DNA from: Smithella sp. PtaU1.Bin162 | GTDB lineage: Bacteria > Desulfobacterota > Syntrophia > Syntrophales > Smithellaceae | Reading direction: 5' to 3' | Assembly: GCA_002068015.1 (NCBI GenBank) | Contig: MVRV01000189.1 | Span: forward strand, 1 to 59,129 | Length of the DNA: 59,129 nucleotides | In this document: piece after piece, positions 37,196 to 45,131 of the stretch | Numbering within the stretch: the stretch's first letter is position 1 | Layout of the letters: the number at the start of each line of letters is the position of its first letter | Program-made: the position numbers and the translations under genes | Notes under the pieces: generated by a model | Told to the model about the DNA's origin: nothing | Databases searched by the model: none | Seen by the model: only the letters and a program-made list of their open reading frames with translations

Positions 37196-37223
37196 AAGGC
37201 CCGGCAGGTGTCCGCCGGGCCTT
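37196..37223 (-). terminator. Strong hairpin downstream of the trxA-selenoprotein genes
   Basis: AAGGCCCGGC (37196-37205) and GCCGGGCCTT (37214-37223) form a perfect 10-bp stem over an 8-nt loop, 14 bp past the selenoprotein stop on the minus strand. No clean T-run is present on that strand (TTACAAAA), so it would be a weak intrinsic terminator or a 3'-end-protecting hairpin. Confidence 0.65.
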
Positions 37224-37237
37224 AGCCTTCAGTTTTA

Positions 37238-37381
37238 TTACTGATCTTTTTTCGGTTTTTTCTTGTCCTCGACCGGACAAGCCTCCTTCATTCAGGTGGA
37301 TATGCCGAGGCGCGGCAGTAACCAGGCCTGCAGAAAAAACCACCCGGCAATGATCAAAAGAAAAATCAAAAGCTCACTCAT
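37238..37381 (-). CDS. Small membrane selenoprotein, UGA codon at position 30
   Basis: A 47-residue protein read from the ATG at 37381 (AAAGGTG 8 bp upstream), in which codon 30 is TGA (37292-37294) and the frame then continues to a TAA. Residues 4-25 are one hydrophobic helix (LLIFLLIIAGWFFLQAWLLPRL). Then comes GIST, U30, MKEAC with Cys35, and a lysine-rich tail. U30-x4-C35 could be a redox pair. A perfect 7-bp hairpin with a GGTCGA loop lies right after the TGA. The gene follows trxA by 57 bp. I know no named family. If UGA acts as a stop it would be a 29-residue peptide, which the hairpin and the conserved reading frame make less likely. Confidence 0.78.
37262..37281 (-). promoter_or_regulatory. 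Bacterial SECIS element of the small selenoprotein
   Basis: Read on the minus strand, CTTGTCC, loop GGTCGA and GGACAAG form a perfect 7-bp stem-loop. The loop begins 18 nt after the UGA and opens with GGT, as in the E. coli fdhF SECIS bound by SelB. Stem length, loop size and distance all fall within accepted limits for bacterial SECIS. Confidence 0.8.
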
Positions 37382-37438
37382 TTTTTTTCACCTTTCTTTT
37401 ATTGTTTTGGGGAGGCGTATGCTTCTCCCTGTTTTTGC

Positions 37439-37771
37439 TCAGTTTAAATTCCTCTCCAGCAGAGCCGCAAGTTGACTTTTGTTCAAAAGGCCGATTTGTG
37501 TTTCCTGCACCTGGCCGTTTTTAACCAGAAGCAGGGTCGGGATGCTCCGCACGCCGTATTGAGCGGCTGTCGCCGGATTATCATCCACGTTTACTTTAAC
37601 CACTTTTATCCGGTCATGATATTCCACAGCCAGTTCCTCCAGAATCGGGCCGATAGAGCGGCATGGTCCGCACCAGGGTGCCCAGAAATCAACCAGAGTA
37701 GGTTTCCCTTCTTTTAAAACAACCGTGCTGAAATCGCTGTCGCCTGCATGTTTCACAAATTCCGAATTCAT
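37439..37771 (-). CDS. trxA: Thioredoxin
   Basis: A 110-residue thioredoxin with WCGPC in VDFWAPWCGPCRS (about residue 32) and the cis-Pro IPTLLLVK. The ATG at 37771 is chosen because GGAGG lies 9 bp before it and the longer frame to 37813 has no such site. It reduces disulfides in the cytosol. It is divergent from the FNR-type regulator, with an FNR box between, and is followed by the selenoprotein gene. Confidence 0.96.
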   Translation of the reverse strand: MNSEFVKHAGDSDFSTVVLKEGKPTLVDFWAPWCGPCRSIGPILEELAVEYHDRIKVVKVNVDDNPATAAQYGVRSIPTLLLVKNGQVQETQIGLLNKSQLAALLERNLN

Positions 37772-37873
37772 ATTGTTTCCTCCATATCGATAATTTATTT
37801 TGTTTCTCTGCATGTCTGTGGTAAAAATTACCTGTATTTTGTTTATGGATACACCTTTATAATTAATAATTCA

Positions 37874-37887
37874 TTGATCCGGATCAA
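37874..37887. promoter_or_regulatory. FNR-type operator between trxA and the regulator gene
   Basis: TTGATCCGGATCAA is an exact match to the FNR/Dnr consensus TTGAT-N4-ATCAA. It lies 22 bp before the regulator's ATG (37910) and 102 bp before the trxA ATG. Its place relative to the regulator gene suggests autorepression, and about 40 bp upstream of a possible trxA transcription start would fit class II activation. Confidence 0.85.
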
Positions 37888-37909
37888 CGAAAGAGAAGAC
37901 TATTTGCAG

Positions 37910-38590
37910 ATGGATATCGGAAAAAAGATGCAGGATATAGAACTGTTTTCAGGCGTTTCTTCAGAAAAGATGCGCCTGCTTGCGGCGCAATCGACATATA
38001 AAAAATTTAAACGAGGCGAGATGGTTATCGGCGAGACGGACCCGATCCGGTCGTTTTATGTGGTCGTTGCCGGGCAATTAAAACTCTACCGCAGCTCGGC
38101 GGAAGGCAGGGAACAGACCCTGCAGCTTTTAGGGCCGGGTGATCCGTTCGGTCTGTGTACGGCTTTTGCAACAGATTCTTTTCCGGCTTCCGCCATGGCG
38201 ATCGAGGATACCACCGTCCTTTTAATTCCCGGTACAGTGATTGAGGAGGCAGCCAAACAGGAACCGGCTCTGTTATTGAATATCATCCGGATACTCTCAC
38301 AACGCCTCAAAGACTCGATGAATCTGATTGAATCGCTTTCCCTAAAAGAGCTACCCGGGCGCGTGGCCTCTTTCCTGCGTCACGAGTCGGCCCGCAGCTC
38401 CGGGGATAAAAAAACAACCGTCGAGCTTACCCTTTCCCAGAGGGAAATGGCCAAGATTCTGGGGGCAACACCGGAAGCCCTTTCCCGTGCCTTGAGAAAA
38501 ATGACGAACGACGGTATCATTTCCGCGGCAGGAAGAGTGATTACTATTCTGGATCAAAAAGCGCTCGAAAAACTATCGGAAGGTGAATAA
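37910..38590 (+). CDS. CRP/FNR-family transcriptional regulator
   Basis: A 226-residue regulator: an N-terminal cyclic-nucleotide-binding-type beta-barrel (about 10-125), a dimer helix, and a C-terminal winged helix (SQREMAKILGATPEALSRALR). The recognition helix has E-x-x-S-R (EALSR), which in FNR reads TTGAT half-sites. No N-terminal Cys set for an Fe-S cluster is seen, so it is not a classic FNR; it may bind haem, NO or another effector (Dnr/Dnr-like). The start at 37910 is preferred over the longer frame, since the family begins there. Confidence 0.92.
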   Translation: MDIGKKMQDIELFSGVSSEKMRLLAAQSTYKKFKRGEMVIGETDPIRSFYVVVAGQLKLYRSSAEGREQTLQLLGPGDPFGLCTAFATDSFPASAMAIEDTTVLLIPGTVIEEAAKQEPALLLNIIRILSQRLKDSMNLIESLSLKELPGRVASFLRHESARSSGDKKTTVELTLSQREMAKILGATPEALSRALRKMTNDGIISAAGRVITILDQKALEKLSEGE

Positions 38591-38681
38591 TTAACCGGGA
38601 AGACGGCAAAAAATCTGCTGTTCCTGAAGATTTATTGTGCTTCCCGGAATTATTGTCCAGAAGGTTCCGCCGGATGATCGG

Positions 38682-41600
38682 CTATTTGACCTGATACAAC
38701 GGATAATCCTTCCCGAAATTAATAATCAGCGGCGTCTGGCTGTGGCCGATTTGTCCGGAAATGTCGGCGGTTGTTTTTTTAGTAAAGGCGCCGAGGCTGA
38801 TAACCGTTACTTCTTTGCTTCCGCCGCCGGCGGCCTGCGGATTATCATTCAACCCGCGAAGCAGCGTATGGGTAAAAAGGCCGTTGCCCTTGTAACCATC
38901 GAGCGCCGTTTGCTTGTCGTTGGCGGAGGCGTAAATATGCAGCCCCATTTTTTTCGCCAGCACGGAAATACGGGCGTCATACAAGCCGCTGACAATGAAA
39001 TCAACACCGCCGGCATGGCAGGTATCAAAGATAAGCAGTTGATGAAGAGATTTTATTTTTTTGGACATCTCGACAATTTCGTTGGAGCTGATCAGGCTTA
39101 AATCGTCTATCTTACCCTGATAGTCATGTGTGAGCATATAATATTGATTGTGCAGTAAAACTCCATGGCCCGCGACAAAAAAGATGAAGCCGTCGCCGGG
39201 CTTGATAAGCTGTGCGAGGGCGTCAATTGCGCCGATGATATTTTTCTTGGAGGCATCATTATCGGCAATCAGCTCTGCATGAATGTTTTCCGGACGATAA
39301 AATCCCGCGGACTGCCGCACCAGCATATTTCGTATATCGCCTGCATCCTTGCGGGCATATTTCAGGTTAATGCTCTGCTCCTGGTATTTATCAATGCCGA
39401 CAGCCAGAATATAAAGATGCGGTTCCTGCGGCGGCAATATTGAGCGGAAGCCGACCGATTTCATGAGGCTTTGCACGGTATTGCTGCCGTTAAAGGCCGT
39501 AACGCTGATTTCATTTTCACCCGGCACGGCGTCTATTTCGCGGCAGGTTTCGTAAACATCTCCTTTGGGATTACTTTTTATCGGGCTTAGCTCAATTTTT
39601 TCCTGAATCTTGATACTGCGCATTTCCGCATAAATTGCTTTGCTGTTTAAAGAAGCGAGCCCCGTCTGCGGAGCTGTTTTCGCGGTATCGCGATAAAACC
39701 CGTCTGATTGAACAAGTTTGCCGTTATGAAACACCCGCACTTCGCCGATGCCGCCGCCTGTATTGCTCACCCGGTAGCAGGCCCGGACGCGGGGCGCCTG
39801 TGCCGGAAAGACGGTACTGTTAAATTGCACTTCCGGCGGTGGATTTTTAATGGCTTCGGCAATTGTCAGGGTGATGAGATCATTAATATCTTCACCTTTT
39901 AACTTGGCGGCAACAATGTCCGGCCGGTAGAAAACATCATAAAACTGATCGATGCCGAAAATGCTGTTGCCCATGCGCAAGCTTAAGTGCTTATGGCCGC
40001 TTTGCGAAGAGTTGTAATAACCTTCGGGGATGATGACCACCCATTCACCGTCGTTAAAACCGATAAAACGCGCCAGTTCACGGCCGGTGGCGACATCCCA
40101 GATTCTGGTTGTTGCATCAAATCCCCCGGAGATAATCCTTTTTTCGTCCGGTGAAAATGACGCCGCATTGACCCAGGCCGAATGACCGGTGAAACTCTTG
40201 ATTTCGCGGCCGGTGGCGATATCCCACAATTTGACCAGATAATCTCCCGAGGCCGACAATATTCTTTTACCGTTGCGGGAAAAAACAACCGAACTGACGG
40301 TTCCCGTATGCCCGGTCAGTGTTTTCAGCTCTTTGCCGGCGGCGACGTCCCACAGGCGGATGGTTCTGTCCAGGCCGCCCGATACTATGTATTTCCCGTC
40401 CGGGGAAAAGGCGGCGGAAAAAATTGCATCCGTGTGACCCTCAAATTTTTTGATTTCCTTTCCCGTTGCCACCTCCCATAGCCTTATAGTGTTGTCTTTT
40501 TTACTCCATGTTCTGCCTCCCGCCGAGAGGGCGTATTTCCCGTCCGGTGAGAACGAAACGGAATTCACGTCGTCTTCGTGCCCGGCGAATCTTTTCAATT
40601 CTTTTCCCGCAGCAATATCCCAGATTTTTACGAGTTTGTCTCCCCCGCCGGAGATAATCAATTTGTTGTCGGGGGAAAATTGTACGGCGTTTTGTCCCAG
40701 GAGAAATTTGGCGTCGATGAAGAATTGTTTAACTTTTCCCGAAGCAGGATCCCAGATAATGATCGCGCCCTTTTCTCCTTCGGCGCGCAAAAGGATACTT
40801 TTCCCGTCGGAAGAAAAAACAGCCGTCTTTACTATGCTCTTCAGATATTCATAGCTTTCCTTTTCCTCCCTGGAATCAACAATCCACCGGAAGCGGGATG
40901 AAGATATTTGCTTGCCTGTTTCCGTATCCCAGAGTTTGATGCTCCTGTCCTCGCTAACGGACAGAGCCCGGGCGTCTGCCGGCGAAAAAGATGCCGCATA
41001 AATCCAGGAGGCTTTGCCGGTAAATGTTTTCAGCTGAATTCCCGTTTTTGCTTCCCATATTTTAATCATCCGGTCCTGGCCGCCGGAGACAATGTATTGA
41101 CCATCGCGGGAAAAAGAGACATCGGTAATCAAAATGGAATGACCGGTAAAATTCAAAATTTCCCTGGCCGAAAAAACATCCCAGAGATGAAAGACGCGGT
41201 TTGTTCCCACCGTCAGGACGCGCCGGCTATCCGGGGAAAAGACCACGCGTGATACATCATCCGGGGCAATGGAAAATGACTGAACTTCACGGCCGGTATT
41301 AGTTTCCCAAACCGTGATATTTGTTTTTTCATTGCCCGCCATGATATATTTGCCGTCCGGGGAGAAAGCGACTGCTTTCGTCCAGCCCGGTTTGCCCTGG
41401 AAAACTCTAATTTCACCGCCTGTTGCCGCATCCCACAGCCGCACGAGGCCATCCTTGGAGGCGGATAAAATATTTTTTTCATCGGGGGAAAGAGTCAGCC
41501 CTGTAACCGCTTCGGCGCTGCCGGCAAGAGTGCGGATTTCCTTTCCCGTTTTGGCATCCCGGATTTTGATGGTCTTATCCGAGCTTGCGGTGGCTAAAAT

Positions 41601-42419
41601 TTTTCCATCGGCTGAAAAGACCGCTCTTTGCACATAATCGTTATGGCCCTTGACCGTCCAGATGGTTGCGCCGGTTTCAAGATTGCGCATTTTCAGTAAG
41701 CCGTTCCATCCGCCGGTGATGAAAAATGCTTCGTCCGGGGAAAAAGCGAAAGTATTGATGTTGTCTTCGGTATCGGAAAAAGATCTTATTTCTTTGTCTG
41801 TTTCCACATCCCAGAGATTAAGAGTTCTGGCTACCGCACTGGAAAGAAGGAGTTTTCCCGAAGGGGAGAAAATTACGCGGCTGACACCGGAAGTATTACC
41901 GGTTTGCACAATTATTTCCGTGTCGTCGGAAATTCTTGTCGGAAAAACTTTTTTGGCAACGGGTGCGGCCGCTTCCGGCATTTTATCTAATCGGCCTGCC
42001 AGAGATAATCTCCGTCCACTGCGCATAACGTCCAGGAAGATACTCTGCCCCGGTTTACTTTCCGCGACATAATTAATGAGATCAGCCGGGGAATTTGCCT
42101 TGTTTCCGCCGACAATGATAATTATATCGTCTTTTTGCAGACCCATCTTTTCGGCAGGGCTGTCTTTTATTACGGAGACAATCCGCAGGCCGCCGGGCGT
42201 GGTAACACTCTCAGGTTGAACAGCTCTCATCCGGCTGCGTACAATAGCGGCTATTTTCGCACTCTTGCTGTCGGGAGAGCCGTCGGCCTGCGCCGCCGAC
42301 ATGCTTTGTACTTCCGCGCCCAGCCAGGCTTTTCCCTGGGCATAAAGAGATTGCGGCAGCAAAATTGATAATAAAATAACGAGCAAAACAAACGATTTAC
42401 CTGCTGATGATTTTGACAC
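38682..42419 (-). CDS. Exported PDZ / 14-blade WD40 / caspase-like protein
   Basis: A 1245-residue protein. Residues 1-27 form a signal peptide ending at YAQ-GK. A PDZ domain (about 90-150; GLRIVSVIKDSPAEKMGLQ with VGGNKANSPADLINY) follows. Then come about 14 WD40 repeats (about 175-800; repeated GH...FSPDGK...IKIWDAATGKE), which fit two seven-blade propellers, a linker of immunoglobulin-like type, and a C-terminal caspase/metacaspase domain (about 985-1245). Its dyad is His1085 (AGHG) and Cys1134 (DTCHAGG). Bacterial caspase-like proteases occur in defence and cell-death systems, but this one should be in the periplasm or outside. No partner gene is evident; SGNH hydrolase and MltB-like genes follow upstream on the same strand. 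Function unknown. Confidence 0.9.
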   Translation of the reverse strand: MSKSSAGKSFVLLVILLSILLPQSLYAQGKAWLGAEVQSMSAAQADGSPDSKSAKIAAIVRSRMRAVQPESVTTPGGLRIVSVIKDSPAEKMGLQKDDIIIIVGGNKANSPADLINYVAESKPGQSIFLDVMRSGRRLSLAGRLDKMPEAAAPVAKKVFPTRISDDTEIIVQTGNTSGVSRVIFSPSGKLLLSSAVARTLNLWDVETDKEIRSFSDTEDNINTFAFSPDEAFFITGGWNGLLKMRNLETGATIWTVKGHNDYVQRAVFSADGKILATASSDKTIKIRDAKTGKEIRTLAGSAEAVTGLTLSPDEKNILSASKDGLVRLWDAATGGEIRVFQGKPGWTKAVAFSPDGKYIMAGNEKTNITVWETNTGREVQSFSIAPDDVSRVVFSPDSRRVLTVGTNRVFHLWDVFSAREILNFTGHSILITDVSFSRDGQYIVSGGQDRMIKIWEAKTGIQLKTFTGKASWIYAASFSPADARALSVSEDRSIKLWDTETGKQISSSRFRWIVDSREEKESYEYLKSIVKTAVFSSDGKSILLRAEGEKGAIIIWDPASGKVKQFFIDAKFLLGQNAVQFSPDNKLIISGGGDKLVKIWDIAAGKELKRFAGHEDDVNSVSFSPDGKYALSAGGRTWSKKDNTIRLWEVATGKEIKKFEGHTDAIFSAAFSPDGKYIVSGGLDRTIRLWDVAAGKELKTLTGHTGTVSSVVFSRNGKRILSASGDYLVKLWDIATGREIKSFTGHSAWVNAASFSPDEKRIISGGFDATTRIWDVATGRELARFIGFNDGEWVVIIPEGYYNSSQSGHKHLSLRMGNSIFGIDQFYDVFYRPDIVAAKLKGEDINDLITLTIAEAIKNPPPEVQFNSTVFPAQAPRVRACYRVSNTGGGIGEVRVFHNGKLVQSDGFYRDTAKTAPQTGLASLNSKAIYAEMRSIKIQEKIELSPIKSNPKGDVYETCREIDAVPGENEISVTAFNGSNTVQSLMKSVGFRSILPPQEPHLYILAVGIDKYQEQSINLKYARKDAGDIRNMLVRQSAGFYRPENIHAELIADNDASKKNIIGAIDALAQLIKPGDGFIFFVAGHGVLLHNQYYMLTHDYQGKIDDLSLISSNEIVEMSKKIKSLHQLLIFDTCHAGGVDFIVSGLYDARISVLAKKMGLHIYASANDKQTALDGYKGNGLFTHTLLRGLNDNPQAAGGGSKEVTVISLGAFTKKTTADISGQIGHSQTPLIINFGKDYPLYQVK

Positions 42420-42622
42420 GACTTACCTCATTTTATTGAAAGTTGGTTGATTGTTGAGTAATTTCGGTTGCATCGATAAAAATATTTCTCAAGACACCGG
42501 AGGAAATCTTCTTTGAGTGTAAGCGGAGTATAGAACAACGGAACCATTTCTGTCAAAGAAAATCCGGCGCAGAAGAAGGCATTGCTTGCCGGTAGTAAAC
42601 ACCGGTTCATTTTTTAAAATGT

Positions 42623-43351
42623 CTATTTTGTCTGATTGGTAATGGTTGCGGCAAGCCTGTTGCGAATGATGTCTGCAACATGGCTCGCCCAGAGACAATA
42701 GGCAGGTTCTCCGGGATGAAAACCGTCTGTCGCCATGTATGAAGGCTCCAGGGGAAATTCTGTCTCCGCAAATTCGCATGCCGTGCAGCCGGCGACGAAT
42801 TCCTGCAACAGACTGTTGAAACATTTTGCTCTTGAGCCCAGATACCAGCGAAGTGGTTGGGGAAGGGCGGGAAAGAGATGCATCGGAGGGACACTCGATA
42901 GTATTATGTGCCGTGCCCGGAATTTTGTCCGTAGAAGTTCGACAATCAGGCCTTGCCGATTGATCCATTGCCGGGGGTTTGTTTCATGAGTGACATCATT
43001 GACCCCGATGGACGTGACAACGACATCGAACCTCTCCGCTGCAGTCGTCGAAAGTTCGGCAAGAACATCTTTTGCCTTGTATCCGGTTTGTGCAATCAGT
43101 TTCCAGGATACCCGGAAATGAGAGCCGAGTTCCGCGACCAATCGGCCGGAAAGCGCCTGTTCCTGTGTTGCGACACCGACTCCGGCTGCCGCTGAATCAC
43201 CGAGGATCAGCAAGTTTAGGGATGGGCCTGATCCGTAAAGGCCGGAGCGTGCACCCATAGGTTCCGGAAGCCTGGGAGTAACCTTGCGGACATAGAGGCC
43301 CTGGGTGATTAAAACGGGCAGAAGGGCGATGGCGGCAAGTTCATGTTTCAT
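42623..43351 (-). CDS. SGNH/GDSL hydrolase
   Basis: A 242-residue hydrolase. The N-terminal hydrophobic stretch (about 5-20) could be a membrane anchor. GDSAAAGVG (Ser about 54) is block I, SIGVNDVTHE is block III, and DGFHPGEP near the C-terminus is the Asp-His block V. It is probably an esterase or lipase of the TesA/arylesterase type acting in the envelope. It overlaps the DUF4126 frame by 11 bp, so the two share a transcript. Confidence 0.9.
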   Translation of the reverse strand: MKHELAAIALLPVLITQGLYVRKVTPRLPEPMGARSGLYGSGPSLNLLILGDSAAAGVGVATQEQALSGRLVAELGSHFRVSWKLIAQTGYKAKDVLAELSTTAAERFDVVVTSIGVNDVTHETNPRQWINRQGLIVELLRTKFRARHIILSSVPPMHLFPALPQPLRWYLGSRAKCFNSLLQEFVAGCTACEFAETEFPLEPSYMATDGFHPGEPAYCLWASHVADIIRNRLAATITNQTK

Positions 43352-43928
43352 TTTGGTTGTTTGCAGTTTTCCGTTTGCGCATTATTTTTATTAAAATCAC
43401 TGCGGCGATGATTAAAGCAACTATAAAAGCAATTATAGGTATCACGAGAGCCAGAATCGTGGTTATAACCGACCCGAAAAGTTCGGCCGTGGCAATAAAG
43501 AAGTTTGCCGTGCCGCCCGTGGAAACGGTGGATGCACCCCGCAGCAGCGCCGTTCCTGTTTGTATCGCCCCCGCGATACTTCCTCCGGCGATAAGGGCGA
43601 TTGTCCACTTCATAAACGGTGATATGCCGGTCATGACCGAAGCCGTAAGGATTACTCCCGCCGCGACAGCCAGCGGCGTCGCCGCGGCGTCGAGAAGATT
43701 ATCCATCCAGGGCACATAGTAGGCGCCTATTTCCAGAACGGCGGCTGTGGCAAAAGCCCAAAAGGCCGCATCCGTGCCGATCCATTGAAATTGCGGTACG
43801 AGGTCAATCCAGCCGTTTGCCGCGGCAACGGAGAGTCCGAGAAAAGGTATGATTATCCGGAAACCGCAGGCGGCGGCAAGGCCGATGCCGATTACAAATC
43901 CCGAAAATCCGCTCCAGAAGGTTTCCAT
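43341..43928 (-). CDS. DUF4126 membrane protein
   Basis: A 195-residue protein with about five hydrophobic helices and a basic C-terminal tail (IKIMRKRKTANNQNET). The pattern SGFVIGIGLAAACGFRI, WIGTDAAFWAFATAAVLEI, and FMKWTIALIAGGSIAGA fits the DUF4126 family of unknown role. The ATG at 43928 is chosen rather than an upstream one at 43964. Confidence 0.82.
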   Translation of the reverse strand: METFWSGFSGFVIGIGLAAACGFRIIIPFLGLSVAAANGWIDLVPQFQWIGTDAAFWAFATAAVLEIGAYYVPWMDNLLDAAATPLAVAAGVILTASVMTGISPFMKWTIALIAGGSIAGAIQTGTALLRGASTVSTGGTANFFIATAELFGSVITTILALVIPIIAFIVALIIAAVILIKIMRKRKTANNQNET

Positions 43929-44009
43929 GAATATATCATATCCCTGTACCCGGCAGTTCTCCAAGAACTTTTTAAACGGTTTTTCCAGATGCGAAAAGTT
44001 TCTTCGGAA

Positions 44010-45044
44010 TCAATATATACCTGCCGATTTCCTGCCGGAGATATCCGTTTGGGTAGAATGAAAATGGTTACGCAGGCCGTCATAAATAAAAAGAACCGCC
44101 TGAACGTAAACATTACTGTGGTTGTATGCGAAAACTGCTTTGTATCTGGCGTTGTAGTTATCAATGTTTTTTTCCGACAGATTATGCCGGAACAAATAGT
44201 TTTCCACACTGAAGATCGTATCTTCGATGCAGAACGGATCGGTATCTTCATTAACTCCGTTTGTATCGATAAAAAAAGCCAGCAGGGAAGAAGGAATAAA
44301 CTGTCCCCAGCCGATCGCACCGGCGTAAGAGCTCGTGAAGGAATGCAGCGGCTGACCGGTTTTTTCTGCAAATCTGTAAAGCGCCGTAATTTCCCGAACG
44401 GCAAATTTTTTCCGTCCGGCGAAAACATATTGAGAGACCAGAGAATTAAAAGCATAAAATTTTCCGCGCTGGTAATGACTGGCGAAATTTGTTTCGATAC
44501 CGATAACGGCGGCAATCAGTTCCTGATGTATCCCGTGCCTGGCCTCGGCGCGTTTTAAAATATCGCGGTTGTCTTCAATGAATCTTTTCCCTTTTTCGAT
44601 TTTGGCGCCTACGTCCATTTTAGCGAAGTACCAGGAACTGTCGCGTACTTTATCGTGATCGACCTGACGTTCCCCGGCTTTTTGAAAATAGTTTGTAATT
44701 GCCGGGTGCGTCCGGAATGTTTCATGCTCAATCTGCCGGTCAAACCATTCCCCGGGAACCCCGTTTACGGCAAGACGCTGCCGCAATTCCTTTATTTGGG
44801 CCAGGGTAAATGAATCCAGCGATTCTTTTGTTTCGGGAACTGCCGGGATTTCACTTAATATATCTGCTTGGGCGGAAAAGGTTTCTGCTGAACCCGCGGC
44901 CGGTTTTTCTTCGCCGGCCGGAAGAGATCCGGCTGTTGAATTTGTATTTATTGCCGCTTGATTTTTTACCTGCTCGTTACTTGCCGTGCATGCCAAAAAA
45001 AGGAAAATCAGTGATATTATAACCGGCAGATGCCTTATTCTCAT
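44010..45044 (-). CDS. MltB-like lytic murein transglycosylase
   Basis: A 344-residue lipoprotein with a lipobox at FLFLACTAS (Cys19). The SLT_2/MltB core is about residues 100-320: ELIAAVIGIETNFASHYQR carries the catalytic Glu, and SYAGAIGWGQFIPSSLLAF and YKAVFAYNHSNVYV follow. It cleaves peptidoglycan glycan strands with 1,6-anhydro product. It is upstream of the DUF4126 gene on the same strand. Confidence 0.93.
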   Translation of the reverse strand: MRIRHLPVIISLIFLFLACTASNEQVKNQAAINTNSTAGSLPAGEEKPAAGSAETFSAQADILSEIPAVPETKESLDSFTLAQIKELRQRLAVNGVPGEWFDRQIEHETFRTHPAITNYFQKAGERQVDHDKVRDSSWYFAKMDVGAKIEKGKRFIEDNRDILKRAEARHGIHQELIAAVIGIETNFASHYQRGKFYAFNSLVSQYVFAGRKKFAVREITALYRFAEKTGQPLHSFTSSYAGAIGWGQFIPSSLLAFFIDTNGVNEDTDPFCIEDTIFSVENYLFRHNLSEKNIDNYNARYKAVFAYNHSNVYVQAVLFIYDGLRNHFHSTQTDISGRKSAGIY

Positions 45045-45131
45045 CAGCTATCCCTCATACTCTACTAATCAATATTTGAATCTGATAACCAGCTTGTTTC
45101 GTTTGCTGCTTTACGCTCCACCGGCGGGCAT

